DNA of 64,000 bases, from the NCBI GenBank assembly GCA_022710185.1, contig JAKLHK010000013.1, forward strand, positions 1 to 64,000, in the 5' to 3' direction. The notes under the pieces are model-generated. The model saw only the letters and a program-made list of their open reading frames with translations, was not told where the DNA came from and searched no databases. Within the stretch, counting starts at the first letter, position 1. Every line of letters starts with the position of its first letter. Shown here in pieces: positions 1-9,302 of the stretch. A program made the position numbers and the translations under genes. This DNA is from Bacteroidota bacterium. GTDB taxonomy: Bacteria; Bacteroidota; Bacteroidia; Bacteroidales; JAGNHN01.

Positions 1-2
1 GC

Positions 3-3000
3 AGTGTGGTACTTTACTCAACCAGCAATTCCTATACGCAGAGCCTTAGTGCTGCTAACAGTACAACATTTAATAATGTACCCAATGGCACGTACGCCGC
101 TGAAGTGTACCACAATCCTCCAACTACCACAAGCATCTTTGGGTCTGAGTTTTGGGGTGGGGCCCAAAACAAAGTGGTCAACTCAAACTCACAAACCGTT
201 TCTATCATCCGGGATATGCCATATGGGCTTGACCTTAAAGTATTCGCCAACGGCCAGGATGTCACTGGTGGATCTGTTGCGGTTGGCACCCCACTGGAAA
301 TTCGCGCAACGATCAAGAATCCTATTAACTATATCCAAAATGTAAAAGCCCGTGTCGTTCTGGATCGAAGCAAGAGCTCTGGATGGGATTACGACCAGGA
401 ATCAACTCCTCAACCAGCCCTGGCAAACTCTAACGTTGTTTGCACCTCATACTGGACACCCACAACAACAGGAGACTACTTTTCCTGTTTCGGCACAAAG
501 ACAAACGTTAATACATACATTATTACAGATGGATGGGCATGGAGTGCATCCAAACTCATTTCTATTGTACCTGCAACAGGGTCATTACCAATAATTACCT
601 CAACATTACCAACTGGAGGAAGCACATCTGTGCCAACGAACACGGTTATCAAGGTCTACTTCGATCAACCGATGAATGCAACCACAGTGGAGAATCAGGC
701 TAACTTCTTTGTCAGTGATCAATCAGCGTGTATTCAGGGAAACATCACGTATTATCCAGCAGATAATCACGCTGAGTTTGTTCCAACAGGGGGGATGCAA
801 ACCGGCACTTCATATACTGTTACGTTGACGTCTTCAATATCAAGCTCCAGCGGCATGCCATTGGATGGGAATGGGAATGGTACAGCTGATGGAAATGACA
901 TATATTCCTTCATTTTTACAACCCAAACAAGTCCCCCAACGCAAAATAATTTCCTCGATCTATGGGTTTGGCTTGCGAATCAGAATGGACAGGAAGGTGA
1001 TATACCAACGCAATATGCTAACAAGAAAAAGAGTCTTTTTTACATATCAGGAACTTTGTCGATTCCAATTATAAAAAGCAAGACTGATTCAACAATTCAA
1101 ATGGCCAAGGATACACTTAACTACGATACAACCAAATACAAGCTAATTAACCTTGACTTAACGGCAACTGTCTTTATTGATCTTGCTGACTACTATGCGG
1201 CCAAGACGGGAAATGCAAACGTATCTGGCGAGGGTGCTGGACCAGATCATTGGATTACTGTTTGGATTGATGCCGCTGTTGGAGCATCCTTAGGTGCTGA
1301 AATTGGAATTGATGGGAGTTTTGGACTTGCTCCCCCCTATGAATTTACTTTACCACAAAGTGATGGAAACCGTGGATTTTCGTTTTCTGCACTAAACCTA
1401 TCGGCTCCTTTCCTGAATTTCTCGGCTGTAAGCTATGATGCTTCTTCCGGATGGGGTGGATTGCAGTATTCTAGCCCACCAAATGTCAGTTTACCTTCTT
1501 TAGGATTAGTGGAGTTTGGATATAACGTAGCTAGATTTGAAATAAAGAAAGAAGCCCTGGATTTGATAATAAACACCGCATTAATGACCTCAGTTGCTCA
1601 ATATCTTGCTCCGCCGCTAATTCCACCTATACTGCTAGTCCAGTTTCTTGAACTTGATGGCTGGAAGGTTCGCCCAGCTTCAGCTCTCAACAATAGCATA
1701 CGCCGTGTTACCTACTCAGACTTATTGAATCCGCCCCCACTCGTGACCGGTAATCTGAACTCATTAAGAGGTGGAAAGGATATCAATAATGATGGAATGC
1801 CTGACAATTTCTTTCATGAAACGCCATACACGTTCTTTGGTTTACCCATAACATACGAATTGTTCGATATTTCGTTTGAGAATACAAGTCTGATTGCAAC
1901 GGACTATTACATAAAGCTCACTGGCATCCCCAGTGGATGGTATTTCGGTCATACTCAGTTATTAAACGGGAACCCTGTATGGTCAACACTATTAAATGAT
2001 CACAAGCTCAATTTTAATAATGTCGCGCCAAACACTAATTGGAACACAATAGGGAACATTGGCTCTTGGGCCGTAGCTGCTTTCCCAAATGCGCCTGATA
2101 CTGCGATAGTCAAATTTGAACTTTATTGGAACAGGGATATCTTCCATCAGGATGTTTTACTGGATAGTGTTACTGATACGTTGTTTAAATACTTGCTGAA
2201 TGGCAACACCAGCCCCAATATATCTATCTACACCCCAGCCTCAGGATTATCGACTACACTTGGTGATACGTTAACGGTGTCGTTCGGTGATTCGGATCCC
2301 GATGATAACGCGTTGGTCTCCATCGCTATCGACCCGGATCTGAACTCAACTCCCTGGACAGGCAGCCCTAACCAAACGTTTATTGAGACAAACCACAGTG
2401 AAGATCCGGATGGAATCAATGATATACTGAAGTGGCGTATAAACGGCTTATCCCCCGGACAGTATTCCATCTGGGGAAGTATATATGATGGAGCTAATCC
2501 GCGGGAATACGATCGTGCAGCTGGAATACTCACAATCGTGGATGACAACACTCCACCGTCAGCCATATACAATAGTCTGGAGAACCAGTGGTTCAATCAG
2601 AACCCTGTCCTGGACATTGACTTTGTGGACAATTACTCCATCTTCAGTGTGGCCTGCCAGATCGATAACAATGCCACAAACGGCAACTGGATCCCTATTA
2701 CCATTGATGGCAGCAATTCAATACAAAAGGGCCAGCTGGGTGGTTCATCCTATACAGGAAATTGGAAGCTCAGGGACAGCGACTGGAATGCCCTGGGACT
2801 GACCAGTCAGTATGGTGCGAAGCACTACCTCTATTTCAAAGTCACCGACAATGCCGGCAACAACTTTATAACACCAAACCAGTCGGCCGCCTTTGAGCTC
2901 AACAAGGATGTCCTTCCCCCAAACATTCATTTCACCTATCCCTCGAACACCCTCGTTATCAACACCAACGCACTGCAGCTAACCTGGTACGCCTCAGATG

Positions 3001-6000
3001 GCGCCTACGGACTGGCAATGAGTGGCCTGGACTCAGTATACCTCGCGCTTGACCAGCAATCTACCTGGATGAGGTTTACTTCATCCCAGACTTCATATAC
3101 CTGGCAAGGTCTCACCAATGGAAGCACGCACACAGCATATATCAAGGCCAAAGACAAGGTTGGCAATTTCTCAATGGCAACTCAGGTGTCATTCAGCGTT
3201 AATCTGAATATCAATCCTCCCACTACCTTTGCACTTGTTTCGCCGGCCAGCGGAACCATCCTCACAAATCTCCAACCCAGCCTGGATTGGAATAACTCGA
3301 CAGATCCGGATGGTGGGAGCATAAGTTACGAGCTCTGGATCGACGATGAGCCTTCATTTCAGGGATGCATTCCCATTGGAAATCTGACGAGTTCCAGTTT
3401 CAGTCCACCATCCGCACTTGCGGATAACACCACATATTACTGGAAGGTTAAGGCGACAGACAGCAACGGACAACAGCGATGGAGCACCCAGCAAAACTGG
3501 GATTTCACCCTCAATGCTGCAAATGACGCCCCTGGAACTTTTACCCTTATTTCTCCAGCGGCAGGAGCCTTACTATCCTATCTGAACCCAATCTTTGAAT
3601 GGACATCCAGCATCGATCCTGATCCATTCTCCAATGTATCTTATACCTTATACATTGATAAGCAGAACTCATTTTCAAGTCCAGACCTGCTGACTATCTC
3701 AAGTCTTACGACATCATTCTACCAGCATATGCAGGGACTTGCACCAAACACGACCTATTTCTGGAAGGTTAAGGCCACCGACAACCTCGGCTTATCAACC
3801 TGGGCATCACCTGCAATCTCGAGTTTTACGACCTCTAACTCCTCACCAATCCTTAATTATTCCGGCGTAGCTAACTATATCTCTGATGGCGTTCATCCTG
3901 ATGCCGGAGAACCCTCAGTCCAGTTCAATTTCAGGGTGAACTATTCTGATGCCGATAACGATGCACCACTTGCCGGATCTCCAAAGATCCATATCCTGAA
4001 GGGAGGAGTTGACATCGCCGGCAGTCCGTTCGCATTGACTGAATTGAGCGGCTCAAGTTATTCAACAGGTAAAGATTACGGTATCACTCTCAGCGGATTC
4101 AGCGATGGATTCGATTATGCATACTATTTCGAAGGCAGGGATATTCACAATTCAGCAGCCACAGGCACTGCGACACAAAATCGAAATGGTCCTTTTGTCA
4201 ATACTACCCTATCCTCACAATTCTCGCCACTGAACAGCAGTGTTCAGGTTGGTCACAACCTCTCCTTCCAGGATCAGTCAACAGGGAATCCAATTTTTTG
4301 GAAGTGGGAATTCAAAGGAGGCACCCCTATATTCTCCTATGATCAGAACCCTTCCAACATTACCTATAACGCGACTGGGATTTATGACATACAATTGATC
4401 ACCGGCAATGGTTATATGTTTGACACTCTCCTGGTACAGAATGCGGTCACCATTACCCCAGGTGTATCCTATTGCTGCGATACCCTCACCGACACCCGTG
4501 ACGGGCAGAAGTATCCCACCGTACTTATAGGGAATCAGTGCTGGATGAAGGAAAATATGAACATCGGTCAGCGTATCGATGGGACCCAGAATCAAACAAG
4601 CAATAGTATCATAGAAAAGTACTGCCAGAATAATGACACCCTCCAGTGTGCCATTTTTGGCGGCTTGTATCAGTGGAATGAGGCAATGCAAAACGCCACT
4701 GCTGCCGGAGCGAAGGGAATCTGCCCGGACGGATGGCATATTCCTACCGATGCCGAGTTCTGCACCCTCACCCAATACCTGGATCCAAGTGTGAATTGCA
4801 GTGCCTCCGGGGCCAGTGGCACCAACGCTGCATCCAAGATGAAGGAGGTTGGAACCCTTTACTGGAGTCCCCCCAATGCCGGGGCAACCAACGAGAGTGG
4901 GTTCAGTGCCCGGGGTGCCGGTTACAGATACAGCGATGGCACCTTCGGTGGATCTCCCTCCAACGCAGATTTCTGGTCCTCTACTTCGGCATCAGGCCAG
5001 GCATATACCCGGACGTTGTACTTTAATGAAGCCCGGGTTCACCGATTCGCATTGAGCAAAGTCTTTGGGTATCCGGTTCGCTGCATTGCCGACAGCACCA
5101 TCCTCTGCTCCCCACAACCTGACCAGGCCAATGCCGGGCCGGACCAGTGGAACATTGCGACGACCAGTACTCTACTGGCCGCCAATACACCAGTCCATGG
5201 GACTGGGCAATGGTCCATCCTATCCGGCACTAACGGCAGCCTTGCCAACCCTGCAGCCGCCAACAGCAGTTTCAGCGGTGTGCCATCAACAACCTATAGC
5301 CTGATTTGGACCATTACCACCCTCTGTGGCAGTAGTTCAGATACGGTCACTATTAATTTCGGGTCTCCTGGATCGGTTTGGGAACCATTCAACGGCACAC
5401 AACTCGACACGAGCCGGTGGGCTATTTTCGATAACACCTTTGTTCACGAATCAGGGATAGACTTGTGGATCAATGATTCCCTGTTCATTAAACGCGGAGT
5501 TTCGAACAACAACAATGGTTACTATGGTATCAGAACAACAGTGGATGTTTCCTCCGCTGATGTATTTGAGGTGAACTGCTGGTTAGACGCATTACATAAT
5601 TGGCAAGACCTTTCTGCTGTGTTCCTGACCCCTTTTGGGGAGATGTTCTATTACAATTACGATGCAGCCTGGAAAATCGGCTATATTAACAGCAGCGGAA
5701 CATGGAGCTATTCCATACTTAAAAGCAGCTATTCTGCTGACACACTCTACAAACTCAGAATTTCAAAAGCCCAGGACAGCATCCATTTTGAGCTATTCGA
5801 GGGCAATGGTTATCATACAACCTTTGTGCATCCCTATTTCGGCCCAGCGGCACACACATCGTTCCCGGGTGTTGATGGAGTGGCCCTTCTCTCATCAGAT
5901 AAAGGGCTCACAAAATTTGACAACCTGGATATTCGCTCAAGCGTGGCTCCTTGCTCTCCTCAGCCCGACCAGGCCACTGCCGGGCCGGATCAGCTCAACC

Positions 6001-8957
6001 TCCCGGGAAATTCCACCCAGCTTGCCGGAAATGTCCCAGTTGCTGGTTCAGGATCATGGACGATCATCAGCGGTTCAGGTGGGATGATCGGCAGCCAGGG
6101 AGCAGCTCTTTCGCTCTTTGGTGGGGTACCCGGACAAAGCTACCAGTTGGCATGGACGATCTCCAATGCCTGCGGCTGGACCGCGGACACGCTTACCGTG
6201 AGCTTTGCCCCGGACTACTCCAATCCTGCATTGCAAGTTACGCCGCAGCTGCCTTGCAGCTATGAAGCGATCAACCTGGTCAATTCCTGGCAGATGGGCA
6301 CGCCCTGCTATCATGTCAGTTCCACCCACCAGGTCAACGGCAACCAGATCGACATCTCGATCACTACGGTGCAGGTTCCGGGAATATGCCTGCAGGTGGT
6401 CACCACATTTCTCGATACGACAACAATAGGCCCCCTGGCCGCCGGGACCTATCACGTCAACGTGAGCCTGAACGGCAACCCCGTGGTCAGCAACCAGGCG
6501 TTCACTGTGCAAAGTTGCAGCTGTCCGGTACCGGGGGCCCTCAGCGCTACGGAGGCGGGGTATGACGTTCATCTGGATTGGAACTCCAATGCCGTCGGCT
6601 CTACTTATGAAGTCCGGTACAGGGTTCTCCCGGAGACCCAATGGACGATCCTCCCCACGGTACAGGAAAACCTTGACCTTGACACTGTGGATTGCGATGC
6701 CCTTTATGTCTGGCAGGTGCGATCGGTATGTGCTGCCGGGATCTATAGCGCATGGTCTGTGGCAGACACCTTCAGTACCATCCCCTGTTGCGGAGCACTC
6801 CCGGCACCTCAGATCAGTGTACAGCATCTATCTTGTGATCAGGTAGTGGTCTGGGTGAGCGGTCAAAAAATTCCCGGAGGCAGTTCCGGTGGATTTTTCA
6901 GCGCCGCATTCCGGGGCCCTCTGGATACGGCCTGGACCCCGCTTGACAGTAACCCCGATACCCTCAGTGGTTTGGTGGGCCAGACAACCTACGAGCTTAG
7001 CGCCATACATTATTACCCGACAATCGCGCCCCCTCCCATCCTGAGCTGCCCGGACACGGTCACGTTCACAACGATGCCTTGTGTGGCGATTGACACCATG
7101 TATACCGATCCTGTATCGCCCTGTGAAGGGGACAGCCTCGGAATCGTCATCCGCTGGCAGATGGGAAGCCCGTGCTATACCGTGTCTTCGTCTTATCAGG
7201 TCATCGGTAACAATATCCAGGTTTCACTTGGTGTGGCCCCTTCCACTCCCGGAGCTGTGTGCATCCAGGTGGTGACCCCATTTACCGAATTCATTAATCT
7301 CGGAATGCTACCCAGTGGAAATTACGACCTGAGTCTGACCGTCAATGGTTCCCCATCAGGCAACTTAGCATTCCATATTTGCCCGCCTGCTACTTCCACT
7401 GTTACTTTAAGCCTGGACACTTTGTCGCAATGCACAGACACCTTCCTGGTTCCCGTCCATGCAGCCGGCTTTGATGAGGTGGCCGGGCTATCCTTCACCC
7501 TGGGGATAGACACCAGCCAGTTCCAATTCCTGGGGCTCATGAACATCCACCCGCAACTCACAGGGATTGGGCCTCTCTGCAGCATGCTGGGCCAGGAGAT
7601 CAAAATCTCGTGGCTGTCAACGACTCCCCTTTCCCTGGGCAATGTTGATCTTTTCCAATTGCGGCTGGTGGCCAAAGGACCTGGTTCTACAAACCTGATA
7701 TGGAACCTCTCCATACCAGATCTGAACCAGGTCAATAATGGACAAGGGGGCAGTATTCCATCCCAATACCTCAATGGGCGTCTTCTAAGGAACAATTGCC
7801 ATGTCGTGCAAGGGAAAGTGGCATACCGGAATGCGGCACACACTCCCATAACCAACGCATTGGTGGTGCTGAAACAGAATGCTGGCATTGTAGGCCAGAA
7901 CCATTCAAACAGTAGCGGATCTTTCAGCATCGAAGCCCCATCCTCAGGAAACTACACCTTGTCGGCTTCCACCACCAAGACCTGGGGGGGAGGGAATGCC
8001 TCCGATGCCGTCCTGATCGCTCAGGAATTCGTGAACCCCGCAACCCTGTGCTGTCTGAGCGATACGGCTGCGGATGTTAACCTCAGCGGGTATGTAAATA
8101 CTGCGGATGCCTTGCTCGTCCTGAAGCGTTTTGTCAATCAGGTCAGTTCCTTTGCCTCCGGGGACTGGGCTTTTTCAACCCCGGCTGTCACAGTAGGGGC
8201 AAACCAGTCCTACGTCAACATTGACGCCCTATGCTATGGCGACGTCAATGGATCCTACACCCCTGCCATGAAAGACATCCCCGTGATGGATACTTACGGT
8301 CAGCTTTCCTATCGCCCGGAGACGGCTATGGACATTCCCCTTCAGATCCAGTCCCAGGGGCCTGTCCATGCAGTTTCCCTGGTCCTCGGGTACGATGCCC
8401 GGAGGGTTCACCCAGAAGCCATTACCTCCGCCCTGGATCATGGAGAATTCCTATACGCCATCGGGGATGACGAGATCCGCATCGCCTGGTTCAGCATGGA
8501 AGGGATGAACGCCGGAGAGCTATCCACCATCTGCACCATCAAGGTCAGGGTTAACGAAGGAGCTTCGGATGCCTTCCTGCCCTTCCAGCCTCTACTTGGG
8601 AGCACCGTGGGAGATGCCCTCGGCCAATCCCTGGACAGCAGGCTGATCCTCCCACGGCTTAGCCCGATGGAAGAAGTGAAGGAAGGAGTGGAGCTACAAG
8701 TCTTCCCCAACCCTGCCATGGATTTATTGACACTTACCGTGAAGGCCGAAAGCCGGGGGACCCTCGCCCTTCGCTTCGAGAATTTGCTGGGCCAAACGGT
8801 GTTTACATCAGAAGGCATGCCCTGCGAACCCGGCCAATGCAGCCATAGGGTAAGCACGGCACTGCTGCCTCCCGGGGTCTATCTGGTCAGGGCAGAGTAT
8901 CATCCGGAATCCGGGGGGACGGAAACGCTGTTCCAGCGCTTGCTGATCCAACGCTAG
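3..8957 (+). CDS. Giant T9SS-exported multidomain surface protein, 5' end outside the window
   Basis: Reading frame is open at the left edge, so the N-terminus and any signal peptide are missing; about 2984 residues are visible. Numbering from the GTG at position 6, modules in order are: an Ig-like Big_5-type domain (about 195-308); a long region I do not recognise (about 314-730); Ig-like segments; two FN3-like domains (about 1069-1172 and 1176-1277) each ending with YYWKVKATD or YFWKVKATD; a PKD-like domain (about 1399-1485); one FISUMP domain (about 1489-1695); two copies of a spacer module starting SPQPDQA with a ConA/LamG-like domain between them; a duplicated Ig-like domain (WQMGTPCY and WQMGSPCY); a cohesin-like domain (about 2459-2597); a carboxypeptidase-regulatory plus dockerin-like segment (about 2599-2749); a second cohesin-like domain; and a T9SS type A sorting domain from about 2897, beginning LQVFPNPAMD. 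The product is probably exported by T9SS and held at the cell surface. Substrate and function are unknown. Domain names are read from motifs, not from a profile search. Confidence 0.85.
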   Translation, partial: SVVLYSTSNSYTQSLSAANSTTFNNVPNGTYAAEVYHNPPTTTSIFGSEFWGGAQNKVVNSNSQTVSIIRDMPYGLDLKVFANGQDVTGGSVAVGTPLEIRATIKNPINYIQNVKARVVLDRSKSSGWDYDQESTPQPALANSNVVCTSYWTPTTTGDYFSCFGTKTNVNTYIITDGWAWSASKLISIVPATGSLPIITSTLPTGGSTSVPTNTVIKVYFDQPMNATTVENQANFFVSDQSACIQGNITYYPADNHAEFVPTGGMQTGTSYTVTLTSSISSSSGMPLDGNGNGTADGNDIYSFIFTTQTSPPTQNNFLDLWVWLANQNGQEGDIPTQYANKKKSLFYISGTLSIPIIKSKTDSTIQMAKDTLNYDTTKYKLINLDLTATVFIDLADYYAAKTGNANVSGEGAGPDHWITVWIDAAVGASLGAEIGIDGSFGLAPPYEFTLPQSDGNRGFSFSALNLSAPFLNFSAVSYDASSGWGGLQYSSPPNVSLPSLGLVEFGYNVARFEIKKEALDLIINTALMTSVAQYLAPPLIPPILLVQFLELDGWKVRPASALNNSIRRVTYSDLLNPPPLVTGNLNSLRGGKDINNDGMPDNFFHETPYTFFGLPITYELFDISFENTSLIATDYYIKLTGIPSGWYFGHTQLLNGNPVWSTLLNDHKLNFNNVAPNTNWNTIGNIGSWAVAAFPNAPDTAIVKFELYWNRDIFHQDVLLDSVTDTLFKYLLNGNTSPNISIYTPASGLSTTLGDTLTVSFGDSDPDDNALVSIAIDPDLNSTPWTGSPNQTFIETNHSEDPDGINDILKWRINGLSPGQYSIWGSIYDGANPREYDRAAGILTIVDDNTPPSAIYNSLENQWFNQNPVLDIDFVDNYSIFSVACQIDNNATNGNWIPITIDGSNSIQKGQLGGSSYTGNWKLRDSDWNALGLTSQYGAKHYLYFKVTDNAGNNFITPNQSAAFELNKDVLPPNIHFTYPSNTLVINTNALQLTWYASDGAYGLAMSGLDSVYLALDQQSTWMRFTSSQTSYTWQGLTNGSTHTAYIKAKDKVGNFSMATQVSFSVNLNINPPTTFALVSPASGTILTNLQPSLDWNNSTDPDGGSISYELWIDDEPSFQGCIPIGNLTSSSFSPPSALADNTTYYWKVKATDSNGQQRWSTQQNWDFTLNAANDAPGTFTLISPAAGALLSYLNPIFEWTSSIDPDPFSNVSYTLYIDKQNSFSSPDLLTISSLTTSFYQHMQGLAPNTTYFWKVKATDNLGLSTWASPAISSFTTSNSSPILNYSGVANYISDGVHPDAGEPSVQFNFRVNYSDADNDAPLAGSPKIHILKGGVDIAGSPFALTELSGSSYSTGKDYGITLSGFSDGFDYAYYFEGRDIHNSAATGTATQNRNGPFVNTTLSSQFSPLNSSVQVGHNLSFQDQSTGNPIFWKWEFKGGTPIFSYDQNPSNITYNATGIYDIQLITGNGYMFDTLLVQNAVTITPGVSYCCDTLTDTRDGQKYPTVLIGNQCWMKENMNIGQRIDGTQNQTSNSIIEKYCQNNDTLQCAIFGGLYQWNEAMQNATAAGAKGICPDGWHIPTDAEFCTLTQYLDPSVNCSASGASGTNAASKMKEVGTLYWSPPNAGATNESGFSARGAGYRYSDGTFGGSPSNADFWSSTSASGQAYTRTLYFNEARVHRFALSKVFGYPVRCIADSTILCSPQPDQANAGPDQWNIATTSTLLAANTPVHGTGQWSILSGTNGSLANPAAANSSFSGVPSTTYSLIWTITTLCGSSSDTVTINFGSPGSVWEPFNGTQLDTSRWAIFDNTFVHESGIDLWINDSLFIKRGVSNNNNGYYGIRTTVDVSSADVFEVNCWLDALHNWQDLSAVFLTPFGEMFYYNYDAAWKIGYINSSGTWSYSILKSSYSADTLYKLRISKAQDSIHFELFEGNGYHTTFVHPYFGPAAHTSFPGVDGVALLSSDKGLTKFDNLDIRSSVAPCSPQPDQATAGPDQLNLPGNSTQLAGNVPVAGSGSWTIISGSGGMIGSQGAALSLFGGVPGQSYQLAWTISNACGWTADTLTVSFAPDYSNPALQVTPQLPCSYEAINLVNSWQMGTPCYHVSSTHQVNGNQIDISITTVQVPGICLQVVTTFLDTTTIGPLAAGTYHVNVSLNGNPVVSNQAFTVQSCSCPVPGALSATEAGYDVHLDWNSNAVGSTYEVRYRVLPETQWTILPTVQENLDLDTVDCDALYVWQVRSVCAAGIYSAWSVADTFSTIPCCGALPAPQISVQHLSCDQVVVWVSGQKIPGGSSGGFFSAAFRGPLDTAWTPLDSNPDTLSGLVGQTTYELSAIHYYPTIAPPPILSCPDTVTFTTMPCVAIDTMYTDPVSPCEGDSLGIVIRWQMGSPCYTVSSSYQVIGNNIQVSLGVAPSTPGAVCIQVVTPFTEFINLGMLPSGNYDLSLTVNGSPSGNLAFHICPPATSTVTLSLDTLSQCTDTFLVPVHAAGFDEVAGLSFTLGIDTSQFQFLGLMNIHPQLTGIGPLCSMLGQEIKISWLSTTPLSLGNVDLFQLRLVAKGPGSTNLIWNLSIPDLNQVNNGQGGSIPSQYLNGRLLRNNCHVVQGKVAYRNAAHTPITNALVVLKQNAGIVGQNHSNSSGSFSIEAPSSGNYTLSASTTKTWGGGNASDAVLIAQEFVNPATLCCLSDTAADVNLSGYVNTADALLVLKRFVNQVSSFASGDWAFSTPAVTVGANQSYVNIDALCYGDVNGSYTPAMKDIPVMDTYGQLSYRPETAMDIPLQIQSQGPVHAVSLVLGYDARRVHPEAITSALDHGEFLYAIGDDEIRIAWFSMEGMNAGELSTICTIKVRVNEGASDAFLPFQPLLGSTVGDALGQSLDSRLILPRLSPMEEVKEGVELQVFPNPAMDLLTLTVKAESRGTLALRFENLLGQTVFTSEGMPCEPGQCSHRVSTALLPPGVYLVRAEYHPESGGTETLFQRLLIQR

Positions 8958-9004
8958 GATAAACTGCAGGATCGACAAAGAGCATAGTGTCAAAAAGCAA
9001 TAGG

Positions 9005-9036
9005 AATGGGTCGGCCTATGGCTGGCCCATTTTCTT
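9005..9036 (+). terminator. Rho-independent terminator after the giant surface protein gene
   Basis: The arms TGGGTCGGCC (9007-9016) and GGCTGGCCCA (9020-9029) pair with two G-T wobbles around a 3-nt loop. The stem is extended by AA/TT, and the run TTTTCTTTTT follows. It lies 47 bases after the stop of the surface protein gene. Confidence 0.8.
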
Positions 9037-9058
9037 TTTAGGGGACCAGGGACCAGAG

Positions 9059-9191
9059 GATGGTTGATGGTTGATTTTTGATATTGATTTTTCATTTTTC
9101 AGAACGCTGGTCGCGGGAGGAAACCGACCCATCGTCTGCAATGATAAATCACCCATCCAAATGACAAATCAACCATCAACCATCAAAAATC
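9059..9191. repeat. Inverted pair of heptamer arrays, GATGGTT and AACCATC
   Basis: The left arm reads GATGGTT, GATGGTT, GATTTTT at 9059-9079 and continues with degenerate GATTTTT-like units to 9099. The right arm reads AACCATC, AACCATC, AAAAATC at 9171-9191. The two double heptamers (9059-9072 and 9171-9184) are perfect reverse complements over 14 bp, separated by about 98 bp. Confidence 0.8.
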
Positions 9192-9267
9192 AATCGGAGC
9201 ACTGAGAAATGCGAATCGAAATTCCTTCGTCACTCGTCAATCGCCCTCGTCAATCATCAATCTATTT

Positions 9268-9302
9268 CAGATATCAGATATCAGATATCAGATATCAGAT
9301 AT
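9268..9302. repeat. Five perfect CAGATAT heptamers
   Basis: Five head-to-tail copies of CAGATAT cover 35 bp. The array overlaps the stop codon of the MFS transporter gene, whose TGA is read from 9297-9295 on the minus strand, so the last codons of that gene lie inside the repeat. The same unit recurs at 10739-10766, and in the opposite orientation at 10611-10658. Confidence 0.9.

Larger units (their letters stand above)
8958..9294. other. Gene-free convergent spacer with terminator and heptamer arrays
   Basis: This 337-bp spacer lies between two converging genes. It holds the terminator at 9005-9036, an inverted pair of 7-bp repeats (9059-9099 and 9171-9191) and the start of a CAGATAT array. 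I see no coding potential and no RNA gene. Confidence 0.7.
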
